Origin: Flavobacteriales bacterium
Lineage (GTDB): Bacteria; Bacteroidota; Bacteroidia; Flavobacteriales; Flavobacteriaceae
Length of the DNA: 48,047 nucleotides
Direction of reading: 5' to 3'
Assembly: GCA_011524915.1 (NCBI GenBank)
Contig: WTJH01000008.1
Location: 20,172 to 68,218, forward strand
In this document: one piece after another, positions 8,843 to 17,503 of the stretch
How the letters are laid out: each line of letters opens with the position of its first letter
How positions within the stretch are numbered: position 1 is the stretch's first letter
Notes under the pieces: generated by a model
Told to the model about the DNA's origin: nothing
What the model saw: only the letters and a program-made list of their open reading frames with translations
Database searches by the model: none
Made by a program: the position numbers and the translations under genes

Positions 8843-10966
8843 ATGCGTAAACTATTACTCATCCTCTTTGCGGGAGCTTTAGTTTTTTTCGGATTTGGAT
8901 TTGTTTCCAAAGTTGATAATCCTGAAAAAGATAAATTATTGTTGGAAGTCATTTCCTATGTTTTGGAACGAGGACACTACAGCCCTAAAGCTATCAATGA
9001 TCGCTTTTCCGAACAGGTATATATGAACTACCTGGATGGATTGGATGGACAAAGACGCTTTTTCCTGAAAACAGACATCAATAATTTTAAGCGATATAAG
9101 ACCCAAATTGACGATCAAATTAAAGGCGCTTCACTTGACTTTTTTGACCTCACCTATAAGCAGATGGTTACGCGAATTGAGCAAGTCAAAAACTTTTATC
9201 CCGAATTACTAGAAAAACCATTTGACTTTAACCAGACAGATTCCATTAGCTTAGATTATGAGAATGCTGCTTATGCAATTAATCTAAATGAATTAAAATC
9301 CATCTGGCGCAAGCGGTTTAAGTTATCGACCCTCGATCGCTTTGTAGAACTTAAAGAAATTGAGCAAAATAAAGTCGAGGAAGATTCAAATTATACGCCT
9401 AAGGCCGATACAGCTTTAGAAGTTGAAGCACGTCAATCAACTCTAGAAAACACGCAAAATTTCTTTGAGTTATTTGAGGAATTGGAACGGAAAGATTGGT
9501 TTTCAATTTATCTGAATGCCATTGCGCTTCAGTTCGACCCCCATACCTCTTATTTTGCTCCGGAAGACAAAGATCGTTTTGATGCGAGTATTTCTGGAAA
9601 ATTCGAGGGGATAGGGGCGCGTTTACAAAAACGCAATCAAGAGATTAAGATTGTCGAGATCATTTCTGGAGGGCCGCTATGGAGAGATAAGCTGATCGAA
9701 GTAGGTGATGTCATCTTGCGTGTAGCTCAAAAAGGGGAAAGCTCTGTGGATGTCTCGGGTATGCGTTTAGATGATGCCATAAAGCTCATTAAAGGCCCTA
9801 AAGGAACCCAAGTAGTGCTCACCATCAAAAGAGTAGATGGCAATATCGAAGATATTGAAGTAACCCGAGATGTCGTGGAATTAGAAGAGGTTTTCGCAAA
9901 ATCGTCTATCATTACTTCTGGGAAAGATACTTTTGGGATCATACAATTGCCTAAATTTTACTTTAATGTGGATGACTATGGCGAACGCAATGCGGCATCA
10001 GATGTTAAATTAGAACTCCAACAATTACGTTCCAAGGGAGCTAAAGGAGTGATCTTAGATTTGAGAAATAACGGAGGAGGATCACTCAAGACCGTTGTTG
10101 ACATTGTGGGGTACTTTATCGAAGAAGGACCCGTAGTCCAGGTGAAAAGTATCGGAGGGAGAAAAGAAGTCTTAAAAGACGAAGACCCCTCCGTTGTTTG
10201 GGAAGCCCCTGTAGTGGTATTGGTAAACGAATTTTCGGCATCTGCTTCAGAGATATTAGCGGCTGCTCTTCAGGATTACCGACGGGCCATAGTATTGGGA
10301 AGTCAACAAACTTTTGGGAAGGGGACTGTCCAAAACGTTATTGATCTCAACCGAGTAATTTCGGGGAATACCTATGGCAATTTAGGGGCACTTAAAGTAA
10401 CCACAGACAAGTTCTATCGGATCAATGGCGGATCCACTCAGTTAGAAGGGGTAAAAAGTGATGTGGTGATCCCCAACCGCTATGCCGAGGTTAATGTAGG
10501 GGAGAAAGATCAAGAAAACCCTCTCAGCTGGGATCGAATATCTCCAGCAACTTATTCGCCCTACGCACCCCAATGGTCATATAGCTATATCTTGGAACGC
10601 AGTAAACAGCGGATGCAAGACAATCCTCTCATTGCTCTTGTCCAAAAACAAGCCCGTTGGATCAAGTCGCAGCAAAACAACAATGTTTATTCTTTAAAGT
10701 ATGACGACTACATTAAAGATCTAGAATCCGATCGGGCTAGATCAGATGAATTTAAGGCTTTACGAGAATTTGAGTCTCCCTTGAGTTTTCAATGGCTACC
10801 CGAAGCCGGAAGTCGTCAACCTTTAAATGACGATATCCGAGAAAAGCGCAAACGAATCGATGAAGGACTCCAAAAGGATATGTATGTCTCCGAAGCGGTG
10901 GCAATTCTTCAAGATCTCAATCGGAACGTTTTAGGGAAAAGCCCCGTGGCTCAATCCCAAAAATGA
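8843..10966 (+). CDS. prc: Tail-specific (C-terminal processing) PDZ protease, S41A family
   Basis: 707-residue envelope protease. A hydrophobic N-terminal segment (residues 3-22) serves as signal or anchor. A helical N-terminal domain of about 200 residues follows, ending DPHTSYFAPEDKDRF. The PDZ domain (about 245-335) includes GIGARLQ and IISGGPLW. The protease domain has the serine in SASASE (465-470) and the catalytic lysine in TFGKGTVQ (Lys493). A Prc-type C-terminal extension with long charged helices runs to the end (ending SPVAQSQK). The length matches Prc/Tsp (about 680-720) rather than the shorter CtpA group. The family degrades or trims periplasmic proteins from unstructured C termini. 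The ABC permease gene begins 11 bases downstream, so the two are probably co-transcribed. Confidence 0.94.
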   Translation: MRKLLLILFAGALVFFGFGFVSKVDNPEKDKLLLEVISYVLERGHYSPKAINDRFSEQVYMNYLDGLDGQRRFFLKTDINNFKRYKTQIDDQIKGASLDFFDLTYKQMVTRIEQVKNFYPELLEKPFDFNQTDSISLDYENAAYAINLNELKSIWRKRFKLSTLDRFVELKEIEQNKVEEDSNYTPKADTALEVEARQSTLENTQNFFELFEELERKDWFSIYLNAIALQFDPHTSYFAPEDKDRFDASISGKFEGIGARLQKRNQEIKIVEIISGGPLWRDKLIEVGDVILRVAQKGESSVDVSGMRLDDAIKLIKGPKGTQVVLTIKRVDGNIEDIEVTRDVVELEEVFAKSSIITSGKDTFGIIQLPKFYFNVDDYGERNAASDVKLELQQLRSKGAKGVILDLRNNGGGSLKTVVDIVGYFIEEGPVVQVKSIGGRKEVLKDEDPSVVWEAPVVVLVNEFSASASEILAAALQDYRRAIVLGSQQTFGKGTVQNVIDLNRVISGNTYGNLGALKVTTDKFYRINGGSTQLEGVKSDVVIPNRYAEVNVGEKDQENPLSWDRISPATYSPYAPQWSYSYILERSKQRMQDNPLIALVQKQARWIKSQQNNNVYSLKYDDYIKDLESDRARSDEFKALREFESPLSFQWLPEAGSRQPLNDDIREKRKRIDEGLQKDMYVSEAVAILQDLNRNVLGKSPVAQSQK

Positions 10967-10977
10967 TGTAGAAGCCT

Positions 10978-12051
10978 ATGATTCGGGTCTTCAAGCGTCT
11001 GAATAGTTTTGGTCTTTTAAGTTTGGGATACATCCTGTTGTTATTGTTCTTATCCCTTACGGCCACCTTTTGGGCTCCGGATAATTCGGTTCATGCCAAT
11101 CGGATGCAACTTTCTATTCATTCCAAGCCACCCGGTTTTTCGGTTTGGGTATACCGGCCCAACACCCCACTTAAGCAGGAGCAAAGTCATTGGTTTTTTG
11201 GATTGCAAAACCCTGCTGAAGAAATTCCCTTGGAAGCCTATCGGTGGCAAGATTCCAACCTCCAAATTTTACCCTTTGGGACAGAAACTTGGCAGACCGT
11301 ATTTACAGATGCCTCTTCAGACCCTGAAAATCAAAAAAAGGTAGCGCAACAGTTGCTCCAAAAAAGAAAGTATCCTTTAGGAACTGATAAATACGGACGT
11401 GATTTGTGGAGCCGCTTGTTATTTGGGTCTCGAGTATCTATAGCGATTGGATTTATAGCAGTAATCATCTCTTTAGGTTTGGGGATTCTGATTGGTGGAA
11501 TAGCAGGTTTTTTTGGAGGAATTTTGGACCGCATACTCGTCAATATGATGAATATTGTATGGTCTATCCCCACCTTACTTCTGGTATTGGCTATTAGTTT
11601 GGCCTTAGGGAAAGGTATTTTTCAAGTCTTTATAGCCGTGGGCCTTACCATGTGGGTAGACGTAGCCCGACTGGTTCGTGGCCAAGTATTGAGTGTCAAG
11701 GAACTCACTTTTATTGAAGCTGCTCAAACTTTAGGCTTTTCTAAAGCAAGGATATTTTTCTTTCATATACTGCCTTTACTTACCGGGCCTTTGCTGGTTG
11801 TATCGGCATCTAACTTTGCCAGCGCCATCCTCATCGAAAGCGGTCTTAGTTTTTTAGGAATTGGGGCCCAACCACCCATCCCCACATGGGGGGGAATGGT
11901 CAAGGATCATTTTCGATATTTGGTTTTGGGACAACCTCATTTAGCCCTTCTACCTGGCCTTGCAATTATGAGTCTTGTACTAGCATTTATGTTATTGGGG
12001 AACAGTTTGCGCGACTCATTTGATAGCCGGTCTGCACTACCAAATACTTAA
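10978..12051 (+). CDS. Oligopeptide-type ABC transporter permease (OppC/DppC/YejE-like)
   Basis: 357-residue inner-membrane permease. The first helix (about 12-31) is followed by a long extracytoplasmic insert of about 100 residues (about 33-130), then the motif YPLGTDKYGRDLWSRLLFGSR that opens the OppC permease core. The coupling EAA loop appears as ELTFIEAAQTLGFS, followed by SGLSFLGIGAQPPIPTWGGM. The insert resembles the YejE subgroup more than short DppC. No OppB, binding protein or ATPase gene accompanies it here, so it is an orphan subunit whose partners must be elsewhere. It lies 11 bases after prc, and its 3' end overlaps rodA on the opposite strand by 15 bases. Confidence 0.9.
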   Translation: MIRVFKRLNSFGLLSLGYILLLLFLSLTATFWAPDNSVHANRMQLSIHSKPPGFSVWVYRPNTPLKQEQSHWFFGLQNPAEEIPLEAYRWQDSNLQILPFGTETWQTVFTDASSDPENQKKVAQQLLQKRKYPLGTDKYGRDLWSRLLFGSRVSIAIGFIAVIISLGLGILIGGIAGFFGGILDRILVNMMNIVWSIPTLLLVLAISLALGKGIFQVFIAVGLTMWVDVARLVRGQVLSVKELTFIEAAQTLGFSKARIFFFHILPLLTGPLLVVSASNFASAILIESGLSFLGIGAQPPIPTWGGMVKDHFRYLVLGQPHLALLPGLAIMSLVLAFMLLGNSLRDSFDSRSALPNT

Positions 12052-13296
12052 ACGATTGGCATCAAAATTGAGATGAACAAAAAGTAAAAGTGTAAAAAAT
12101 AAAAGGTTGGAACCCCCATAGCTAATAAAGGGGAGCGGAATTCCTACCGTAGGGACTAAGCCCAGAGACATTCCAATATTGACAAAGAAATGGACGAATA
12201 AGATTCCTGCAACGCCATAGGAATAGGCCCTTCGAAAACTATTCGTTTGTCTTTCGGCACGAATCAGAATCCGAATGATAATCCCAGAAAATGCAAGGAC
12301 GATAAAACTACAGCCCAAAAACCCCCATTCTTCGCCTACCGTACTAAAAATATAGTCCGTATGTTGTTCGGGAACAAAATTCCCCTTGGTCTGGCTTCCT
12401 TGCAAAAAGCCTTTCCCTTGCAGTCCACCCGAGCCAATGGCAATTTTAGATTGGTTAATGTTGTATCCTATTCCTTGATTATCGACGGTTTTTCCCAAAA
12501 CAATATTGAATCGGTCTCTGTGTCGTTGCTCAAAGACCTCATTAAAGATATAATCCACAGAATAGGAAAATCCAATGCTGAGGATCAGAACCGCTAAAAA
12601 AGGATAAATCTTGATTTTTGGACGGATTCGTTTGATTAAAAAGTAGACCAAGAAAACCAGAAAACTTAGAAAAAGACTTGTAGCCTCGAACTGATATAAA
12701 AGACTTAGAATAAAAATGATTCCAGCTGCAAGAAGCAAGTAGAGGTAGATTAGATTTAAGTCTTCGCGAAAAAGCATAAAAATCAGTCCTCCAAACACTA
12801 ATGCAGAACCCGGGTCGGGTTGTGCAACGATTAAGAGGGCAGGAAGTGCAATGATTCCAAAAGCAAGCAATTGGGATTTCCATTGCTTTAAATTCGTCTG
12901 AAAACGGTTCAGGTAAGCCCCTAGCATGAGTGCTGTACTCATCTTGGCAAATTCTGCCGGTTGAAAGCTTAATCCGCCAAAAACATACCAAGAAGTTGCC
13001 CCTGAAATAGTTTTTCCAAAGAGGAATAGGCCCACAAGTAATGCAACAGAAATTCCGTAGATGATTTGTGCGAACTGCTGAATAAATTTAGCTCTAACGG
13101 CCATTAAAAAGGCAATCATTACTAAGCTTAGGAGCCAAAACCACAGTTGTTTGCCAATGGGGAGACTCAGGTCAAAAATTGAATTTACATCGGCTTGATA
13201 GGTGGTTGAATAAATATTAAAAAAACCGAATACCACCAGTGTGGTATACAGCAAGATCAATACCCAATCCAGTCGAAAAAGAATCCCTTTATTCAT
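12037..13296 (-). CDS. rodA: Rod-shape SEDS glycosyltransferase RodA
   Basis: SEDS-family lipid II polymerase of 419 residues with about 10 hydrophobic helices. Recognisable conserved parts are FQPAEFAKMSTALMLG, QPDPGSALVF (with the catalytic aspartate of SEDS proteins), SGGLQGKGFLQGSQTKG, PEQHTDYIFSTVGEEWGFLG and GIPLPFISYGGSNLL. It works with PBP2 in the elongasome to build side-wall peptidoglycan. It overlaps the end of mrdA by 8 bases, which fits the usual obligate pairing of the two enzymes. It is the last gene of the GAF-purH-mre-mrdA-rodA series, and its 3' end overlaps the ABC permease gene on the other strand. Confidence 0.97.
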   Translation of the reverse strand: MNKGILFRLDWVLILLYTTLVVFGFFNIYSTTYQADVNSIFDLSLPIGKQLWFWLLSLVMIAFLMAVRAKFIQQFAQIIYGISVALLVGLFLFGKTISGATSWYVFGGLSFQPAEFAKMSTALMLGAYLNRFQTNLKQWKSQLLAFGIIALPALLIVAQPDPGSALVFGGLIFMLFREDLNLIYLYLLLAAGIIFILSLLYQFEATSLFLSFLVFLVYFLIKRIRPKIKIYPFLAVLILSIGFSYSVDYIFNEVFEQRHRDRFNIVLGKTVDNQGIGYNINQSKIAIGSGGLQGKGFLQGSQTKGNFVPEQHTDYIFSTVGEEWGFLGCSFIVLAFSGIIIRILIRAERQTNSFRRAYSYGVAGILFVHFFVNIGMSLGLVPTVGIPLPFISYGGSNLLFFTLLLFVHLNFDANRLSIW

Positions 13297-15151
13297 TGAT
13301 CGTAAATGGTTTTCCGCTGAGGGGTTTTAGGTACTCTTCTTCCAAACTTCCGTTGAGCATTCGGTTTTCCCACCAGCTGCGTTTGACTGTTCCAGTTAAG
13401 TATTTTTCGATCATTAGACTTGCAATGGGTGCTGCCCATCGAGCTCCCCAGTAGCCATTTTCGATAAATACGGCAATAGCAATTTTGGGGTCTTCCTTTG
13501 GTGCAAAGGCAATAAACATGGAGTGGTCGGTTAGTTGTGTTTTGACACCATCGATCAGGGTAAAATTTTCTACAGTACCTGTTTTTCCACAGACGCTTAT
13601 ATCTTTTATGCGGGCAGTTCTAGCAGTACCTTTTTCCACTACCAACTCCATCCCTTCGATTACTGGATCGAAATGTTCCTTGGATATGGTGGTCTGATTT
13701 TTGGGCAATTGGTCCAATACGACACTATCTCCAATTTTTTTTACAAAATGAGGTCTGATATAATACCCCCGATTGGCTATGGCTGCCGTAAAGTTAGCCA
13801 TCTGAATAGGGGTGGTTAAGATTTCGCCCTGTCCAATAGCGTTGGAAATAATCGTTGGAGCTTTCCAACCTTTGGGACCATACCAGCGGTGATAATAGCT
13901 GCTGTCTGGAATAAAGCCGGGTTTCCCTATGGGCAAGTCATACCCCAGATAGTTTCCTAAGCCAAAGCTATTGAGGTGTTTTTTCCAGCGGGTGAGTCCG
14001 TCTGCTGGCGTTTCTCCAGCTTCGATTATACTCCGATAGGTTTGAGCAAAATAGGTGTTACAAGATTTGTATATCCCCGGAATCAGGCGGTTTTGGGTTC
14101 CTCGACGGCAATGACATTTCATGAATTGACCTCGTGCGTAGTAGTGCCCTTGATTACATTTAAATTTGGTCTTTGTAGTTATGGTTCCCTCCTGCAGAGC
14201 AATCAGTGCATTGAGGGTCTTGAAGGGAGATCCCGGAGCGTATTGCGCTTGCAGTCCTCTATCAAAAAGAGGTTTGGCAAGGGTGTCCTGAGCAAGCTTT
14301 CGGTAATTTGAAGAGCGATTCCGCCCCACCAGTAGATTGGGGTTGTAGTTGGGAGCACTGACTAGGGCTAATATTTCTCCCGTTTGGGGTTCAATCGCAA
14401 CAATACCACCTCTTTTATTTTGGAGGAGCTGCTCTCCATAACTTTGAAGCTCTATGTCTAAAGTTAGCGTGATATCATCGGGGGGTTTGGCAGCTATATC
14501 AAAGCTTTTATTTTCGTAGGGACCTAAGATTTTATTGAAACGATCTTTCTGAAAAAACTCCTTTCCCTTTTCACCTCTTAAAGAGGTTTCGTATTGTTTT
14601 TCAATTCCTTGTCGACCAATCAATTCTCCTAGGGCATAGTAATCATTTTTTAATAGGTCGTTACGGTTCACTTCACTGATATAGCCCAATACATTGCTGG
14701 CAGCCTCCACCTTATAATCTCTAAGGGATCTCTTTTGGAGATAAAAGCCTGGAAATTGCCAAATTTTCTCTTGAAAGGCTGCGTGTGTTTCTTTGGATAA
14801 TTGCCGAACAATTACGGATGGAAGTTTATAGGAATAGCGTTTGGATTTTTTGATTTGACTGTGGATCCTTTCGGGCAGTACCCCACACAATTGGGCCAGT
14901 GCGGTGGTGTCAAATGCCTTGCTGTTTTCGGGGATATACATCAAATCATAGGCGGGCTGATTGGCCACCAGTAGGGTTCCTTTTCGGTCATAAATCAATC
15001 CTCTTTCCGGATAAACGGATCGCTCTAAAATGGCATTATTGTCCGATAATGACTTGTAGGCAGGATCAATAATTTGAAGATAAAAAAGTCGGGACAAGAA
15101 AAGGATCGCACTACAAAGTGTGAAAAAAACCAAAAGATACTTACGAATCAT
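13289..15151 (-). CDS. mrdA: Penicillin-binding protein 2 (elongasome transpeptidase)
   Basis: 620-residue class B PBP. One N-terminal membrane helix (about 5-25) is followed by the dimerisation/pedestal domain with ERGLIYDRKG. The transpeptidase domain has all three active-site motifs: SPFK (Ser308, Lys311), SCN (363-365) and KTG (523-525). Between the first two lies a cysteine/histidine group (Cys332, Cys346, His347, Cys348) resembling the metal site described near the active site of other PBP2 proteins; the metal itself is inference. It cross-links side-wall peptidoglycan with RodA. It overlaps mreD by 11 bases and rodA by 8 bases, indicating tight translational coupling. Confidence 0.97.
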   Translation of the reverse strand: MIRKYLLVFFTLCSAILFLSRLFYLQIIDPAYKSLSDNNAILERSVYPERGLIYDRKGTLLVANQPAYDLMYIPENSKAFDTTALAQLCGVLPERIHSQIKKSKRYSYKLPSVIVRQLSKETHAAFQEKIWQFPGFYLQKRSLRDYKVEAASNVLGYISEVNRNDLLKNDYYALGELIGRQGIEKQYETSLRGEKGKEFFQKDRFNKILGPYENKSFDIAAKPPDDITLTLDIELQSYGEQLLQNKRGGIVAIEPQTGEILALVSAPNYNPNLLVGRNRSSNYRKLAQDTLAKPLFDRGLQAQYAPGSPFKTLNALIALQEGTITTKTKFKCNQGHYYARGQFMKCHCRRGTQNRLIPGIYKSCNTYFAQTYRSIIEAGETPADGLTRWKKHLNSFGLGNYLGYDLPIGKPGFIPDSSYYHRWYGPKGWKAPTIISNAIGQGEILTTPIQMANFTAAIANRGYYIRPHFVKKIGDSVVLDQLPKNQTTISKEHFDPVIEGMELVVEKGTARTARIKDISVCGKTGTVENFTLIDGVKTQLTDHSMFIAFAPKEDPKIAIAVFIENGYWGARWAAPIASLMIEKYLTGTVKRSWWENRMLNGSLEEEYLKPLSGKPFTINE

Positions 15152-15647
15152 CTCTTGAATATAAGCTTAATACCAAAAAGATAAAGAGCCCGGACAATAT
15201 AAATTGAACCAAGCTTCGCGTAAGAATTTGCAACCAAGCTTCCCCACTAAAATATAGGACCGTAAAATAGATCAGTTGATGCGTCCAAGTCAGTATCCCA
15301 ATAAAATAGAAGAGGTTTAGGTTTTTGATCCGACGCGAGAAAATAGAGGAAAAGTCAGTGATCAATCCCAGACTTATAGCAATCACAGCAGGGCGGAAAG
15401 CGGCAATGCTTAAAGTGGCAATGGTGTGGGCTCCTGGACTTTGAGTAAGCAAATCCAGACTCAGCCCGAGCAAAAACCCAACTAGAGTCACTTCTTGAGG
15501 GTTGGCTTCAAAAGGATAACTCAGAATAAAAAAGATATAGACGCAAGGGAATATCGACCCGAAAAGGACCCATTGATTAAACACCAACACTTGCAGGATT
15601 AGCAAACATAAAAAACGAGCGAAAAGTCGGGAGGAAGCTCTATTCAT
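15141..15647 (-). CDS. mreD: Rod shape-determining protein MreD
   Basis: 168-residue inner-membrane protein with about five hydrophobic helices. The family is poorly conserved, and recognition rests on length, hydropathy and position between mreC and mrdA. It has the typical central segment FLLGLSLDLLTQSPGAHTIA. MreD links MreC and the PBP2/RodA pair to cytoskeletal MreB. Its start overlaps the mreC stop by 4 bases (ATGA arrangement) and its end overlaps mrdA by 11 bases. Confidence 0.92.
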   Translation of the reverse strand: MNRASSRLFARFLCLLILQVLVFNQWVLFGSIFPCVYIFFILSYPFEANPQEVTLVGFLLGLSLDLLTQSPGAHTIATLSIAAFRPAVIAISLGLITDFSSIFSRRIKNLNLFYFIGILTWTHQLIYFTVLYFSGEAWLQILTRSLVQFILSGLFIFLVLSLYSRDDS

Positions 15648-16447
15648 GGGCGAATATTCTTTAGAGAATCCAATTCCGAACGGCCAAAATTTTCCAAGAT
15701 GTACACTTGGTTTAATACGGTCGGATTTCCGAATAATCGGACTTGTATTTGATGATAGCCCTGAACTCGGTCCGATTCATAGGCAGTCACTTGCCCCAAA
15801 GGAATTCCTTTCGGGAAATAAGTAGACATCCCACCCGTAACGATGGTATCTCCAATACGTACCGGATTAATAATGGAAATGTCTTTAAGTTCAAAAGCTT
15901 GAGGGTCTTTTCCAGTCCAGTACAGAGAACCGAATGCTCCGTTTTTTTGGAACGCTGCATTAATGCTCAAGTCAATGTCTAATAAAGACATAATACTGGC
16001 AAAGTTGGGAGTGACTTGATTTACAATTCCCACTACACCCTTGGCGCCAATAACACCCATCTCTTTTTGTACCCCTGCACGAGATCCTTGGTCTGCAATA
16101 AATACGTTTTTAGGCGAGTGGTAGGATTTTTGAATTAAATCGGCAGGGATTGCTCGATACCCCAAATAACTGGTTTGAGCAGCAAAGGAATCTTTTCCTT
16201 TTAAAAGCTGATTTACAAGGGCTAAGTTTTCACGCTGGAGAATTTCATTCTCCCGCTCCAATTCGAAATATTGGGTTAAAGACTTGCTTCCCTGATGCAG
16301 CCAGCCACTGATGCCCATCCCTAAGCGGTACATTTGCGTTTGGTGATAAAAACTGCGATTGCTAAGGAAAATCAGAGCAAAGCCCAACAAGACCAGGTAT
16401 AAGACCAGGCTTAAATTACGCAGAAGGGCATTGATGATCTGTTGCAT
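15644..16447 (-). CDS. mreC: Rod shape-determining protein MreC
   Basis: 267-residue bitopic protein. One N-terminal membrane helix (about 10-30) is followed by a coiled-coil region (about 55-85, with ELERENEILQRENLALVNQL) and a periplasmic beta domain containing VFIADQGSRAGVQKEMGVIG and GDTIVTGGMSTYFPKGIPLG, both characteristic of MreC. It activates PBP2/RodA and connects them to MreB. Only 3 bases separate it from mreB, and it overlaps mreD by 4 bases. Confidence 0.95.
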   Translation of the reverse strand: MQQIINALLRNLSLVLYLVLLGFALIFLSNRSFYHQTQMYRLGMGISGWLHQGSKSLTQYFELERENEILQRENLALVNQLLKGKDSFAAQTSYLGYRAIPADLIQKSYHSPKNVFIADQGSRAGVQKEMGVIGAKGVVGIVNQVTPNFASIMSLLDIDLSINAAFQKNGAFGSLYWTGKDPQAFELKDISIINPVRIGDTIVTGGMSTYFPKGIPLGQVTAYESDRVQGYHQIQVRLFGNPTVLNQVYILENFGRSELDSLKNIRP

Positions 16448-16450
16448 GAT

Positions 16451-17470
16451 CTATTTGATCAAGATAGGCTTGTAACGTTCCAAGTTTTTTAGCGTGATAC
16501 CCGTACCACGAACAACGGCTTGAAGCGGGTCTTCGGCTATGTAAACAGGTAAGTCTGTTTTTCTTGAGATTCGTCTATCGAGTCCTCTTAACAAAGCGCC
16601 TCCACCAGCTAAATAAATCCCGGTATTATAAATATCCGCAGCTAGTTCGGGAGGTGTTTGCGCCAAGGCTTCCATAATGGCCTCTTCGATTCGGATAATG
16701 GACTTATCTAAGGCTTTGGCAATTTCGGAATGTGAAATCATCGCTTGCTTGGGCTTTCCAGAAAGTAAATCCCGCCCTTGAACCGACATTTCGTCTGGGG
16801 GTGTTTCTAGGTCTTCCACAACTGCTCCGATGGTAATTTTTATTTTTTCTGCCGTACGCTCACCTACAAATAAATTGTGCTTGGAACGCATGTAGTTGAT
16901 GATGTCGTTGGTAAATACATCCCCTGCAATCTTTACAGACTTATCGCATACAATTCCGGAGAGGGCGATAATGGCAATCTCGGTGGTTCCCCCACCGATA
17001 TCAACAATCATATTTCCTTTGGGTTGCATGATGTCTAACCCAATCCCGATAGCTGCTGCCATGGGTTCATGGATCAGATAGACCTCTTTCCCGTTAACGC
17101 GTTCGGCCGATTCCCGAACGGCCCGCATTTCAACTTCCGTAATTCCGGAAGGAATACAAATGACCATCCGTAAAGAGGGTGTAAAGAACTTCTTTTTTAA
17201 GGATGGAATACTCTTAATGAGCATATTGATCATCTGCTCAGAAGCGTTGAAGTCGGCAATAACTCCGTCTTTAAGCGGGCGAATAGTTTTGATGTTTTCG
17301 TGGGTCTTCCCTTGCATCATACTCGCCTCGTTGCCGATGGCGATCACTTTGTTGGAAAGCCGATCTATGGCAACGATCGAAGGGCTGTCCACCACTACTT
17401 TATCGTTGTGTATTATAAGGGTATTGGCAGTACCCAGGTCAATTGCTATTTCTTCAGTAAATATCCCCAT
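16451..17470 (-). CDS. mreB: Actin-like rod shape protein MreB
   Basis: 339-residue cytoplasmic actin homologue that guides elongasome movement. The phosphate-1 motif is AIDLGTANTLI near residues 9-19. The phosphate-2 motif is MIVDIGGGTTEIAII near 155-169. The adenosine motif is IYLAGGGALLRGLD near 297-310. The length is standard. It lies 33 bases after purH and 3 bases before mreC. No terminator-like hairpin is visible between purH and mreB, so read-through from purH is likely. Confidence 0.98.
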   Translation of the reverse strand: MGIFTEEIAIDLGTANTLIIHNDKVVVDSPSIVAIDRLSNKVIAIGNEASMMQGKTHENIKTIRPLKDGVIADFNASEQMINMLIKSIPSLKKKFFTPSLRMVICIPSGITEVEMRAVRESAERVNGKEVYLIHEPMAAAIGIGLDIMQPKGNMIVDIGGGTTEIAIIALSGIVCDKSVKIAGDVFTNDIINYMRSKHNLFVGERTAEKIKITIGAVVEDLETPPDEMSVQGRDLLSGKPKQAMISHSEIAKALDKSIIRIEEAIMEALAQTPPELAADIYNTGIYLAGGGALLRGLDRRISRKTDLPVYIAEDPLQAVVRGTGITLKNLERYKPILIK

Positions 17471-17503
17471 GGAGTTTCATATTTGGCCCAATAAATGTAG
17501 GAA

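Noticed and set aside
13976-14311. Antisense open frame of 111 codons within mrdA
   Set aside because: It lies fully opposite a certain gene with all active-site motifs intact; no recognisable domain.
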